Positions 1-9,226 of a stretch of 64,000 bases of DNA are shown here, in pieces. The DNA comes from JBAMOY01 sp037071015 (GTDB taxonomy: Bacteria; Bacillota_I; Bacilli_A; RF39; UBA660). The notes below the pieces were generated by a model. That model saw only the letters and a list, made by a program, of their open reading frames with translations, ran no database searches and had not been told where the DNA came from. How positions within the stretch are numbered: position 1 is the stretch's first letter; each line of letters opens with the position of its first letter. The stretch covers positions 744,001-808,000 of the forward strand of contig JBAMOY010000001.1 in the NCBI GenBank assembly GCA_037071015.1. The letters are read 5' to 3'. Position numbers and translations under genes: made by a program.

Positions 1-152
1 TTCATTAACTCATCTGTTGGTTCTTTGATATTTGGGAAAACAAGAGTATTATCTAAATCAAATAATAAACAGTTAATACCGTGATCTTTTAACTTGTTAT
101 AATCAATATCATAGACACTTTTTAGATACATATCTGGTACATATTTCTCCAT
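1..152 (-). CDS. yqeG: YqeG family HAD-type phosphatase, N-terminal part
   Basis: Only the first 50 codons lie in the window; the gene runs off the left edge. The translated start (MEKYVPDMYLKSVYDID) and the following LLFDLDNTLV are characteristic of the YqeG family of HAD IIIA phosphatases, where DLDNT carries the nucleophile aspartate. The start ATG at 152 is preceded by a GGAAGAGGG-like ribosome binding site. In Bacilli yqeG usually sits next to yqeH and shikimate or nadD genes, but the neighbours on that side are not visible. The physiological substrate of this family is not firmly known. It was identified by reading the reverse strand directly. Confidence 0.85.
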   Translation of the reverse strand, partial: MEKYVPDMYLKSVYDIDYNKLKDHGINCLLFDLDNTLVFPNIKEPTDELM

Positions 153-254
153 AATAACCCTCTTCCCATTTTTATAATATAATTTTACCATATAAAAAAA
201 GGGTTTTCAAATTATTTATATTTACTTGACACAAATAATTTGAAATTTCCTCTT

Positions 255-1475
255 TTAATGATCCCGTTGTTCTAAATAAACAATAAAACCTTTTAAAATA
301 TCTTGATAATTTTTCTCAATAAAAGACAAACTCTCTAACTTATGTCGGGCTACTTTAAACAATCTATCCATCATATTATTAGCATAATCTAAAGCTCCGC
401 TTTCTTTAAATATACTTTTAACAATTTCAATATCTTCATCCTTTAAATTATCTTGACCGTAATATTTTTGTAATGACGTTAGATAAGTTGGACAATTCTC
501 ATATACATATGAGTACATTATCGTTTGTTTAAACTCACTAATATCTGACGCAGTTTTTTCTGCTTTAACTTTATTACTGTAAATTCCTAATATATCATCT
601 TTAATTTGAAAAGCAACTCCTAAACCATATGCAAAATCTTCCATTGCCTCTACTTGTTCATGATTAGCACCACCTAAAATCATTCCAACACCTATTGGTC
701 CCACCACCGAATACCATGAAGTTTTAAGACGATATATTTCCATAACATACTTTTCTAAAGTTGTATCGTCAAAATAGTTATACTTTAAAAGATGTGGTAA
801 AACAACATCTAAGGTCTCACCTCTAATAGTATTAATAATAATGTCGTTAAAATACTTTAACAAAGTTTTATTATCATGATAGTATTCAATTAAAATTTCA
901 TTTGCCTTATAAAATCCTAAATCGCCAGCGCAAATAGCTAAACTAACACCTAAATGTTTTGCTTGCTCATACTTTTCCATATAACGCGCTACAATTGTTT
1001 TTTTACCTCTACGCTTACTAGCGTTATCAATAATATCATCGTGAATCAATACCGAAGTTTGAAACAACTCAAAAGCGAGAGCTAAAGGAATCGCCTCATC
1101 ATAACTATCCTGTTTCATTAGCAAATAACCTAAAATAATTAAAAATCCCCGAATAAATTTACCATCACTATTTAAGTCGATAAAACAGTCTAATAAGGCT
1201 TTAATATAATGATTATCTTCACACCCTAAATTGGTATTGTAATCACGCATTTCAAAGCTCAAGCGATTTTTTACATCGGTATATAAAATTAAAAACTTAA
1301 CTAACTCATAACAACTAGTTATAAGCTCTTGATTATCAGAACCAATAACTACTACTTCATCGTCTTTTAAAGATAACAATGTAACTAAGTCTGTCCACTC
1401 ATCAATTTTCAAATAGTTTTCAACATTTGTTTCTAACCAACTAACTTGGTTACCTTCTTTTTTTATAAAATACAT
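255..1475 (-). CDS. Polyprenyl diphosphate synthase with N-terminal extension
   Basis: This is a trans-isoprenyl diphosphate synthase, which condenses isopentenyl diphosphate with allylic diphosphates to make C15 or longer chains for quinones or carrier lipids. The first aspartate-rich motif is DDIID at about residues 146-150, followed by the arginines of SKRRGKKT, and the second is DDILG at about 293-297. The KT pair near 251 and FQIKDD are also typical. The protein is 406 residues, against roughly 290-330 for the family; about 80 N-terminal residues before the synthase fold have no match I recognise. A GGTGATAGG site precedes the ATG. The gene stands alone between yqeG and yihY, all on the minus strand. 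Chain length cannot be assigned from sequence. Confidence 0.85.
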   Translation of the reverse strand: MYFIKKEGNQVSWLETNVENYLKIDEWTDLVTLLSLKDDEVVVIGSDNQELITSCYELVKFLILYTDVKNRLSFEMRDYNTNLGCEDNHYIKALLDCFIDLNSDGKFIRGFLIILGYLLMKQDSYDEAIPLALAFELFQTSVLIHDDIIDNASKRRGKKTIVARYMEKYEQAKHLGVSLAICAGDLGFYKANEILIEYYHDNKTLLKYFNDIIINTIRGETLDVVLPHLLKYNYFDDTTLEKYVMEIYRLKTSWYSVVGPIGVGMILGGANHEQVEAMEDFAYGLGVAFQIKDDILGIYSNKVKAEKTASDISEFKQTIMYSYVYENCPTYLTSLQKYYGQDNLKDEDIEIVKSIFKESGALDYANNMMDRLFKVARHKLESLSFIEKNYQDILKGFIVYLEQRDH

Positions 1476-1520
1476 CCTATCACCAATACTATTATATCGA
1501 AAATAGGACTTATTAACAAT

Positions 1521-1548
1521 AAAAAGCGATAAAAATCGCTTTTTAAGA
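1521..1548 (-). terminator. Rho-independent terminator upstream of the prenyl synthase
   Basis: A hairpin with arms AAAAAGCGA and TCGCTTTTT and a short A-rich loop lies between yihY and the polyprenyl synthase gene. Read on the minus strand it would end the yihY transcript about 140 bases after its stop. The arm sequences also support termination in the other direction. The stretch 1550-1680 also holds a 9-bp AT-only inverted repeat (1636-1644 with 1654-1662) and nothing else I can name. Confidence 0.55.
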
Positions 1549-1684
1549 TAGTTGCATATAAAAGGAGTTTACCACAATATTAATACTTATTAGTTCACAG
1601 TTAAACTACAATCGGTACTATGTAGTCTGTAAATAGATATATATTGGTAACACATATATATCCACTAATATTATAGCTCACAAT

Positions 1685-2533
1685 CTATTTTTTATTGCTA
1701 GTAATTTTTTCCTTTTCATAGACACCAGAATTAATCGCAATACCAATTACTAAAATATATGAAATAATATATACCCACATCATTAAAATAATAATATTAG
1801 CTAAACTACCATAAAACAAATCATAATGAGAAAAATTATTTATATAAAACGAATATATCAATGTAACAATAGTCCAACAAATAGTAGTAAAACCAGCGCC
1901 TTTATTGACATGTGAACTTGGTAACTGCTTGTCCGGTGCCATCGTATATAAAAGTTTGATACATAGAAAAATAAGTAAAAACGCCGTTGGCCACTTAAAT
2001 AATAAATAAATATTGTATATTTGCGGACCAATGTCTTCAAATAAACCAACCGCTAATAATGATTTAATAATTGTATTACCAAAAGCTAAACCCACAACCA
2101 TAATAACAAATACAATCATTAATATTATCGTCATAAAAATAGCTTTTAAACGTGTTTGCAAATAATCTTTTCCTTTTATGTTATATAAAGTATCCGCCGC
2201 TACAATAATTGAATGTGGACCATTTGAAGCCAAGAAAAAACCAATCATTAGAGTTAAAACTACATTAGTTGTTATTTGACCATTAATGTAAGGTTCTAAA
2301 ATATTAACAACTTGAATAGGCAAAATCTGGCTAGCAAACTCTAAAATAGCATCAAAAGAAATCATAAATAGTGACATAAACATTCCTAAAATTGTAATAA
2401 TAGGAAAAATTGACAAGATTAAAAAGAAAGCTATCTGTCCGGGTAAGATTCTCATTTCTTGCCGACTAACAATCTGAATTAGTTTAATTAACAGTCTTTT
2501 TATATCTTGAAAAAACTTTTTAATTTTTTCCAT
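1685..2533 (-). CDS. YihY/BrkB family inner membrane protein
   Basis: An integral membrane protein of the YihY/virulence factor BrkB family (once mislabelled ribonuclease BN). After a basic amphipathic N-terminus, about six hydrophobic segments can be seen, with family-typical stretches such as LPGQIAFFLILSIFPIITIL and the ASNGPHSIIVAAD region around residue 105. Its biochemical role is unsettled. I start it at the ATG at 2533, because AGGAG lies 5 bases upstream; a GTG two codons earlier overlaps that site and is unlikely. It is about 282 residues, normal for the family. It is monocistronic on the minus strand, separated from the sensor gene upstream by a terminator. Confidence 0.88.
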   Translation of the reverse strand: MEKIKKFFQDIKRLLIKLIQIVSRQEMRILPGQIAFFLILSIFPIITILGMFMSLFMISFDAILEFASQILPIQVVNILEPYINGQITTNVVLTLMIGFFLASNGPHSIIVAADTLYNIKGKDYLQTRLKAIFMTIILMIVFVIMVVGLAFGNTIIKSLLAVGLFEDIGPQIYNIYLLFKWPTAFLLIFLCIKLLYTMAPDKQLPSSHVNKGAGFTTICWTIVTLIYSFYINNFSHYDLFYGSLANIIILMMWVYIISYILVIGIAINSGVYEKEKITSNKK

Positions 2534-2551
2534 AAACACTCCTTTTAAGAA

Positions 2552-2575
2552 AAAAGCAAAGTAAACTTTGCTTAA
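2552..2575 (-). terminator. Terminator at the end of the GGDEF sensor gene
   Basis: AAGCAAAG and CTTTGCTT pair around a four-base loop (2554-2573). On the minus strand this is followed by a T-run. It overlaps the last bases of the sensor gene, whose stop codon is at 2572-2574. Confidence 0.75.
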
Positions 2576-4608
2576 TTATTATTTAATTCTTGCTTGTTAT
2601 TACGCATATCAAGGGTTGCCTCATTAACAGCATCATCAATCGTCTTAATTGCATCATTAATAATACTATAACCGATAGCAGCACCAAATCCATGAGCAAT
2701 CGTCTTCAATTCTTTATTTAATTTTTTAATATAAGCAATAATATGTTTCTCATCATAACCAACAGTATAAATTAAAAATTCATTTCCATTAGTACGTACA
2801 ATCTCTGAGTTTTCAATTTGTGTCTTAATTAAAACATTAGCGGCTTCCTTAATAACATTATCACCTTCACTATGACCATAATTGTCATTAATGTAAGCAA
2901 CATTATTCAAATCGACAATGATAATACCCTGTGGATATACTTCGCTAGCATCCCACTTTTCAATATTGTCATTTAAATAATTACGATTTTTTAAGGAAGT
3001 TAACATATCGATATATTTTAATTTTTCCTCTTTCGATAAAGTCGATTTATGTTCACGAGGTTTAAAAATACGTTTTAAAATTCCTAGTACTAAAGATATT
3101 ATACCCATAATAGCTAATAAATAAACTACAATATTTTTAATTAAATTAAAATTATTCTCACGAATCATAACATCAATATAACCATCATTAATTAATTCAG
3201 ATTGGTTAATAAAAGATAAATAAAAATCAAAAAATTGACTGAATACCTTATTAGCTTTAATATCTCTAATCGTATATTTATATCCATTCTCTAAAGTAAT
3301 TTCACTATCGACCTTAAACTCTTTTAAACTGTTACGAACAAAATAATTATAGGTTTCACTATCAACCACCAAAACACTATCATCTTTAACATTTTTCAAA
3401 AGCGCATTAATAGTATTATAACCCTTGAACTTAATTTTATTATCATTAAGTAACTGCGACATAACAGTGTTGTTTAGGGTTAATACAGAATGATTATTCA
3501 ATTCGCTTAAAGATAATACTAAATTATCATTATCGATTTTAGATAAAATAACGACTTGATTGTCACCAAAATTAGTTGTTTGATAAACATCCGTTTTAAA
3601 CTTTTGTACTCCTGTCATATCATAAAAGAAATCGACGTCATTACTATTAAAAGCATTTAATAGTTTACTAAAATTACTATATTCCTTATAAGTGATTTCA
3701 ATATTAGTCATTTTAGCAAATTTTTTGATTACCGCATTATTAATACCAGATAATTTCCCTCGCAATAGCGTATCAAATGGCGCATTATTAACAAAACCAT
3801 AAACATAACGTTTACTACGGAAATTAACACGATCTTTCTCTGCTGTTTGACTAAACGTAAAATAATTATTGACTAAATTTTCACCAAACAGGACTTCAGC
3901 ATTTTCACGATGCCATTTTTTAAAATATTTTTTAATAATCGTATTTAGTTTTTTGTTATCCCCTAAACGAATAACATATTTATCACTAATACTATTAATC
4001 GTATAATTAATATTTAAATTATTGGCAATAATTTTATCCATTGTAAATAACTTTGGTACCGCAATCGCATTCACATCACCACTTTTAACAGCGACAAATA
4101 ATTCATCATAACTATTAAAAGCCTTATATACTAAATTATAAGATCCATTTAAAGCGTTATTAACCTTATCTAAATCATCTTTTAATGTACCTACTACTAA
4201 ATTATTGATTTCACTCACACGCATATAATTAATGCGCTCCCCACTGATAATTGCATAATTATCCTCGTGTAACAACAAATCATTACTCTCTAGTTTATCG
4301 ACAACGATAAAACCATTTTCAACCTTATCGCTATCATTAATAGAAGACTTATTAAACTCAATGTTAGTATCATTTTTAAAATCATCAAGAAAATCAAAAA
4401 TAATACCATTACCATTATAACTATATATTGGAACATCATTAGTGATTGTGAAATCGATAACTTTATTTTTATTGTTTTCAATCCACTGTTTTTCTAAAAT
4501 TGTCAAAGTAGTATTTTTATCAGGTCGATTTAAATAATAAACAATTCCCCCGATTAAACTTAACAATATGACAACTAGAATCGCTAATATAATTTTCTTA
4601 TTTTTCAT
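2572..4608 (-). CDS. Membrane sensor with two solute-binding-like domains and degenerate GGDEF domain
   Basis: A 678-residue sensor. Residues 7-26 form a membrane anchor. Residues about 30-480 resemble two tandem extracellular solute-binding-protein type 3 modules, as in BvgS-like sensors. A second membrane helix lies at about 490-512, and a cytoplasmic GGDEF-type domain follows from about 530. The GGDEF domain keeps the DMLTSLKNRNYL entry motif and the IIIVDLNNVAYINDNYGH metal-binding region. The signature itself reads RTNGNEF instead of RxGGDEF, so the first Gly and the Asp are lost and cyclase activity is doubtful. The protein may bind GTP or c-di-GMP without making it. A 149-residue membrane protein is encoded 17 bases upstream, so the two are probably co-transcribed. 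AAGGTG precedes the ATG. Confidence 0.8.
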   Translation of the reverse strand: MKNKKIILAILVVILLSLIGGIVYYLNRPDKNTTLTILEKQWIENNKNKVIDFTITNDVPIYSYNGNGIIFDFLDDFKNDTNIEFNKSSINDSDKVENGFIVVDKLESNDLLLHEDNYAIISGERINYMRVSEINNLVVGTLKDDLDKVNNALNGSYNLVYKAFNSYDELFVAVKSGDVNAIAVPKLFTMDKIIANNLNINYTINSISDKYVIRLGDNKKLNTIIKKYFKKWHRENAEVLFGENLVNNYFTFSQTAEKDRVNFRSKRYVYGFVNNAPFDTLLRGKLSGINNAVIKKFAKMTNIEITYKEYSNFSKLLNAFNSNDVDFFYDMTGVQKFKTDVYQTTNFGDNQVVILSKIDNDNLVLSLSELNNHSVLTLNNTVMSQLLNDNKIKFKGYNTINALLKNVKDDSVLVVDSETYNYFVRNSLKEFKVDSEITLENGYKYTIRDIKANKVFSQFFDFYLSFINQSELINDGYIDVMIRENNFNLIKNIVVYLLAIMGIISLVLGILKRIFKPREHKSTLSKEEKLKYIDMLTSLKNRNYLNDNIEKWDASEVYPQGIIIVDLNNVAYINDNYGHSEGDNVIKEAANVLIKTQIENSEIVRTNGNEFLIYTVGYDEKHIIAYIKKLNKELKTIAHGFGAAIGYSIINDAIKTIDDAVNEATLDMRNNKQELNNN

Positions 4609-4625
4609 AATTTCACCTTATACAT

Positions 4626-5075
4626 CTACTTCGTCCAAGCAATTTCATCACGAGTTTTATGTTTATATCCAATAACTGGATAAGTGTCACTATCCTCACT
4701 GGTTATAAGAAAAACTTGGATATCATAATTATCTTTTTCATTCTTATCTAGGCCATTTAAAATAGTAGTACCTGTTTTTTTAGCATTTTCTAAAGAAGTA
4801 TCCTTATTAACTGTTATAACAAAATTCATAATTTTACCCTTTAAATCATAAGTAATGTCACTTGCATAATCTAATGCCTTAACCTCTTTCTTAATTGCGT
4901 CAATCTTTTTAGAGTCAATTTTATGTTCCTTAACATCGTCTAAACGATCACCATATAAACTCTTGCGATAATCAGGCGCAACTAAACTAATAATCCCCAT
5001 TAAAGCAATTAAAACAACCAAAACAATTCCAATAATTATAATTACCTTTTTATGTTTTTTAAAAAAAACTTTCAT
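4626..5075 (-). CDS. Small single-pass membrane protein, unknown function
   Basis: A 149-residue protein with a basic N-terminus, one hydrophobic segment at about 11-33, and a hydrophilic domain predicted outside. The domain contains FVITVNKDTSLENAKK and a conserved-looking C-terminal VIGYKHKTRDEIAW. I do not recognise the family. It lies 17 bases upstream of the GGDEF-like sensor on the same strand. A joint transcript is therefore likely, and a role as an accessory or ligand-presenting partner of that sensor is an inference from context only. Confidence 0.7.
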   Translation of the reverse strand: MKVFFKKHKKVIIIIGIVLVVLIALMGIISLVAPDYRKSLYGDRLDDVKEHKIDSKKIDAIKKEVKALDYASDITYDLKGKIMNFVITVNKDTSLENAKKTGTTILNGLDKNEKDNYDIQVFLITSEDSDTYPVIGYKHKTRDEIAWTK

Positions 5076-5170
5076 TCAAGTCACCTCATCTATCATTGAT
5101 TATACTATATCTATCTTTTTTTTTCAAATATATAAATAGTACTTTACAAATAAATTATATGTTAATAAAA

Positions 5171-6205
5171 TTAATTCTTTAAAATCATTATTTTACAGTC
5201 GCCATTTTCCTTGTTAGCTACAGCCTTGACATCGTTATTCTCTCTAATCAAAGTTTTTACCTTCAAATATTTAGGAAAAGAATTATTCATCTCATCATTA
5301 ACAATTTGACTAATCATCATTAAATCACTTAAATTAAGATAACTATTATTAACATCAATTTCTACTTCTGAAGCCTGATTATCCACATATAAAACTGTTC
5401 CCGAAATATAAGCTTCATCATTAATTGCCTTCACTTTATTTTCCAAAGATACAATAATGTTATACAAAGCATTATCGTTACTCATAACTACATCTGATTT
5501 TAAATATTCATATTTATAATTAACAGCTTTAAAGTTAATACTATTTCGCGATGTAATTCCCACATAGCGAAAACTTCCCGGTAAAACATCATTAGGTTTT
5601 GACTCAATATATAAAGCGATCAAAAATTTATTTTTCGACAGCTTTTTATCATTAATTAAATAATCAAGTAGTTTTTTACTGGCTTGCTTTCCGTATTCAA
5701 TCAACGTATTTTCATTAACTGTTTTATATAGATATGCTCCATATTCATTAGTATATTCCTGATAAGGATTTAAAACAATTCCTAAAGATATTCCTTTAAG
5801 CTTGCCATCGGCATCCAAATAATTTTGTTCGTGAATATAAGATATATAAGTAGGTTTTAACTTAACACCATCAATTTTAATTTCTTCAATGTCATTCAAC
5901 ATATCTCGGCTAAGTAATTTTTTTAAATCTTTTTCTTTCAAATATTGACCAGCTTGATAATAACTATTACTAACCTTAAAATACTTCATCGATAAATTCA
6001 TTAGCCATTTTTCAATCTCATCTAAATCGTAATTATTATAAACGCCTGTAATACTATAATTATTTCCAACTCCCTTTTTGTAAGGACTAGCAATTTCATA
6101 ATAATCTTCAGAAATTTGTAATTTTTTTACATCTTGATCAGGTTCATTACTACTACAGCCAACCAATAATAAACTTAACAATAAAATTAAACTTAACTTC
6201 CTCAT
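5171..6205 (-). CDS. camS: CamS-like lipoprotein
   Basis: A 344-residue lipoprotein with signal peptide and lipobox LLVGC, the lipid-modified cysteine being residue 17. The body matches the CamS (sex pheromone precursor) family of Bacilli: YYEIASPYKKG near the start, the YYQAGQYLKEKDL stretch, GISLGIVLNPYQ and a conserved VLPGSFRYVGI region. In enterococci and staphylococci the cleaved CamS signal peptide yields a pheromone; the mature protein's own role is unknown. It is transcribed alone, with a clear gap to the genes on each side. Length is slightly below the usual 380-400 residues. Confidence 0.78.
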   Translation of the reverse strand: MRKLSLILLLSLLLVGCSSNEPDQDVKKLQISEDYYEIASPYKKGVGNNYSITGVYNNYDLDEIEKWLMNLSMKYFKVSNSYYQAGQYLKEKDLKKLLSRDMLNDIEEIKIDGVKLKPTYISYIHEQNYLDADGKLKGISLGIVLNPYQEYTNEYGAYLYKTVNENTLIEYGKQASKKLLDYLINDKKLSKNKFLIALYIESKPNDVLPGSFRYVGITSRNSINFKAVNYKYEYLKSDVVMSNDNALYNIIVSLENKVKAINDEAYISGTVLYVDNQASEVEIDVNNSYLNLSDLMMISQIVNDEMNNSFPKYLKVKTLIRENNDVKAVANKENGDCKIMILKN

Positions 6206-6244
6206 ACAAACACCAACCTACATTAATATGATTATAACACGAAG

Positions 6245-6277
6245 AAAAAAAGATATAAATATTTTTTATATCTTTTA
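6245..6277 (-). terminator. Terminator after the 219-residue unknown gene
   Basis: AAAAGATATAAA and TTTATATCTTTT pair around a short loop. On the minus strand this is followed by more Ts. It overlaps the stop codon of the upstream unknown gene (6275-6277). Confidence 0.7.
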
Positions 6278-6934
6278 ATATTTTCTATAAGTTTTAACTA
6301 GCGTTTTACTTTTGTTCGGTACAATTATTCGGCAGGCTACATTATTATAACTATCAGCATAAAAATCAAAATTTTGATCAACTAAAGTATTAATAAACTC
6401 TAATAGTAGCTGTTCCTTCTGTTTAAAAAATCTACTACTCTGATGCCCATAACATCCAATCATAAATGGTATGCTATGATTTATTGATAAACTGTTGACA
6501 CGAGTTAGCTTACACCTTTGAACATTCATATTTTCACTTTCATAAGACTGCATCAACAATAATTTAGTATTTTTGATATCCTTTTCTAAATAATGCATAT
6601 TGCGCTGATAGACTCTATTAGAGCCTAAATCACTAGAACCGTTATCACCAACAAAGTTACTGTAATTAATCGAACTCAAATTTTCTGATGTTATAAATTC
6701 AGAACATGATAACACCGGTTTGCTACCAACTTCCATAACTTCACCAATAACTTCATATTTAGAATTCAAAATTTCAGCAATTAATTTTTCATAATTCATC
6801 GCATCCATTATCGTTTCTGAAAGCCAATTTCGGAATTCATCACTATGTGATACAACATTATTAGCTATATTATTTAACCCTCTTACTTTTTTATATTCAC
6901 TAACCAAAGCATTTAATTCTGATTTTACATTCAT
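6275..6934 (-). CDS. Hypothetical protein
   Basis: A 219-residue soluble protein without signal peptide or membrane segment. I do not recognise it. It has a helical, charged first half and a second half with GCYGHQSSRFF and a basic C-terminus ending SKTLVKTYRKY. A good AAGGAGAGC-like site precedes the ATG. It lies between camS and the division-cluster penicillin-binding protein but is separated from both by terminators, so its context says little. Confidence 0.6.
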   Translation of the reverse strand: MNVKSELNALVSEYKKVRGLNNIANNVVSHSDEFRNWLSETIMDAMNYEKLIAEILNSKYEVIGEVMEVGSKPVLSCSEFITSENLSSINYSNFVGDNGSSDLGSNRVYQRNMHYLEKDIKNTKLLLMQSYESENMNVQRCKLTRVNSLSINHSIPFMIGCYGHQSSRFFKQKEQLLLEFINTLVDQNFDFYADSYNNVACRIIVPNKSKTLVKTYRKY

Positions 6935-7000
6935 TCTTTCGCTCTCCTTTTGGTAAGATGTATTATATCATATTACAACTTATTTGCAAACATTATCTAA

Positions 7001-7030
7001 AAAAACACATTTTTAAAACGTGCTTTTTAA
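7001..7030 (-). terminator. Terminator of the division cluster
   Basis: On the minus strand AAAGCAC and GTGTTTT pair (one G-U pair) around an AT-rich loop, followed by T residues, directly after the penicillin-binding protein stop codon at 7027-7029. Confidence 0.55.
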
Positions 7031-9213
7031 TTCATACTATCAAAATCATATTTACTACCCAAAGTTAAATTAATAGTTGTACCTGTATCAACAGTCTCAC
7101 CAGCTTTAAGAGATTGACTAGTGACAAAGCCATATCCCTCTACATTATATTTAAGATTTAATAACTTAAACAACGCTACCGCATCCTGCCTTGCCCAACC
7201 AATAATATTTGGCATTTTCACATTACTATCATTAGTCATCAAAATAACTTTATCTCCAGAAATCAAAGTTACACCTTTATTTGGATATTGATTAATAACC
7301 TTATCACCATCGCCTAAAGTAATTACATTAATACCATTAGCTGTAAGTTTGCTTTTAACTTCACTAGTACTTTTACTTATGTAAGATTCCAAAGTAGTTT
7401 TAGTCAATGACTTATTCTTATTAATTTCACTAAACATTCCACGATATTTAGCAATACTAGCCATTAAGGATTTACTAGCAATAGATAAAGCCGTACTAGT
7501 TCCATATTTTGGTTTTTTCATAGCCGCGTAAATAATAATCTCTGGATTGTCTTTAGGATACATCCCGGCAAATGAGAAAACATAGTCGTTATCTCCGGTC
7601 AAATATTTACCAGCCTTGTTATCAAAAATCTGTGATGTACCCGTTTTACCAATAATATCAAAACCTTCAATATTGTAAGAACGTCCCGTCGTGCCAGCAT
7701 CAGTTCCATGAATAACATTATACATCAAATCCTTTATCTTAGAAATTGTTGCTGTACTAACTAATTGCTCACTTTTAGTTACTTTTCGTTCATAAGTAAC
7801 CTCATTAGTATTAGGATTAACAATCTTCTTAACAATATGTGGTCTTAACATTTTACCTTCATTAGCAATAATGGTTAAAGCCTGTAGCTGTTGCAAGGCT
7901 GTCGTCGTAATACCTTGACCAAAAGCAGCTGATGCTACTTCAATTGGATAATTGAAATTAATACTACCTGATAATTCGTTGGATAATTCAATTCCCGTCT
8001 TTTTACCAAAGCCAAACTTGGTTAAACAATCACGCAAATCCGCTTTATTAATAAACTTTTGCATCATATAACTAACGCCGACGTTACTCGAATACTCATA
8101 CCCCTTATCAAATGTTATCGTTCCCCAACCTTCACGGTTCCAATCCTTAACGGTATCATCACCAATTTTTATTTCACCTGATTTAAAAGTCTCACTACCA
8201 TTATAAGTTCCTTTCTCAATCGCACACATATAAGTGTACGTTTTCATTGTCGAACCTGGTTCATAAGACAAGCTGATTAATGGATTTTCATAACTTGTAA
8301 TATCACGTGTATTAGGATCAAAAGATGGTGAAGTTGAACTAGCTAAAATATCACCAGTTTTCGCATCCATAACCGTTAAAATCATCCATTCAGGATTATA
8401 CTCTTTCGTAACTTCTTTTAATGATGCTTCTGCAAAACGTTGAATACTAGAATCAATCGTCAAGTAAATATTACTACCATCTACCGCTTCGACCGTCGTC
8501 TCCTTAGTATCGGGAATTTTATAACCAAAACGGTCTTTCTGATATATTGTATAACCATTACTACCTTTTAAAAACTTATCGTAATGTGATTCAATTCCCA
8601 ATTCACCAACTAAATCTTCACTTTTCACTTCTTTACCATCAACTTCTGTTGTAACCTCATTTTTTTTCGCATAACCGATAATATATGAAGCAAAATCACC
8701 ATTTGGATAATAACGTTTATAGTTTTCTACAAAAGCGATACCTGGTAAATTCAATGCCTCAATCTCTTCCTTTTTTAATTCTGTAATTCCACGTCCACCA
8801 GGTCCTAATTCAACCTGATATGAAGTCTTATTAAGTAAAGTTTCAATATAATCAGCTGACATATCTAATAAAGGCGCTAATGCCTCAGCTGTCTTACGTT
8901 TATCAACCACATGCAATGGTGTTTTCGAAGAACCCGTACGCGTATCACTTAAATAGGCAATAACCGTATAAGAATTGACATTTTGGGCTAAAACAGAACC
9001 ACTACTATCAAAAATTGTTCCTCGTGTGGCGTATAAAGTCTTTTCTACGGTATTACGATTAGCAGCAAACTGATCCATATTAATACCATATATATTAGGC
9101 GATAAAGCTAAATAACATAACTGCAAAAATAAAATAAGCATACAAAAAAGAAATACTTTAAAAACAAATTTCGGAAAATTCCAAGTTTGATTTAAATTAT
9201 TTCTTCCTCTCAC
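7027..9213 (-). CDS. Division penicillin-binding protein with two PASTA domains (FtsI/SpoVD type)
   Basis: A class B penicillin-binding protein, the septal transpeptidase that cross-links peptidoglycan. After a short cytoplasmic tail and one membrane anchor (about 20-40), the dimerisation domain starts with TRGTIFDSSG. The transpeptidase domain has the three active-site motifs: STMK (about 321-324), SSN (375-377) and KTGT (523-526). Two PASTA modules follow (about 610-722), as in Bacillus Pbp2B/SpoVD. I start it at GTG 9213, because AAGAGGTG lies 5 bases upstream; the frame is open further up, but earlier TTG codons overlap ftsL. The stop of ftsL is 13 bases upstream, so the genes are co-transcribed from the mraZ promoter. 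It is the last gene of the cluster: murE, mraY and murD do not follow as they do in many Bacillota. Confidence 0.93.
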   Translation of the reverse strand: MRGRNNLNQTWNFPKFVFKVFLFCMLILFLQLCYLALSPNIYGINMDQFAANRNTVEKTLYATRGTIFDSSGSVLAQNVNSYTVIAYLSDTRTGSSKTPLHVVDKRKTAEALAPLLDMSADYIETLLNKTSYQVELGPGGRGITELKKEEIEALNLPGIAFVENYKRYYPNGDFASYIIGYAKKNEVTTEVDGKEVKSEDLVGELGIESHYDKFLKGSNGYTIYQKDRFGYKIPDTKETTVEAVDGSNIYLTIDSSIQRFAEASLKEVTKEYNPEWMILTVMDAKTGDILASSTSPSFDPNTRDITSYENPLISLSYEPGSTMKTYTYMCAIEKGTYNGSETFKSGEIKIGDDTVKDWNREGWGTITFDKGYEYSSNVGVSYMMQKFINKADLRDCLTKFGFGKKTGIELSNELSGSINFNYPIEVASAAFGQGITTTALQQLQALTIIANEGKMLRPHIVKKIVNPNTNEVTYERKVTKSEQLVSTATISKIKDLMYNVIHGTDAGTTGRSYNIEGFDIIGKTGTSQIFDNKAGKYLTGDNDYVFSFAGMYPKDNPEIIIYAAMKKPKYGTSTALSIASKSLMASIAKYRGMFSEINKNKSLTKTTLESYISKSTSEVKSKLTANGINVITLGDGDKVINQYPNKGVTLISGDKVILMTNDSNVKMPNIIGWARQDAVALFKLLNLKYNVEGYGFVTSQSLKAGETVDTGTTINLTLGSKYDFDSMN

Positions 9214-9226
9214 GATAACACCTCTT

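Noticed and set aside
1636..1662. 9-bp AT-only inverted repeat in the yihY downstream region
   Set aside because: Composed only of alternating A and T apart from the ends; expected by chance in such DNA and without a T-tail.
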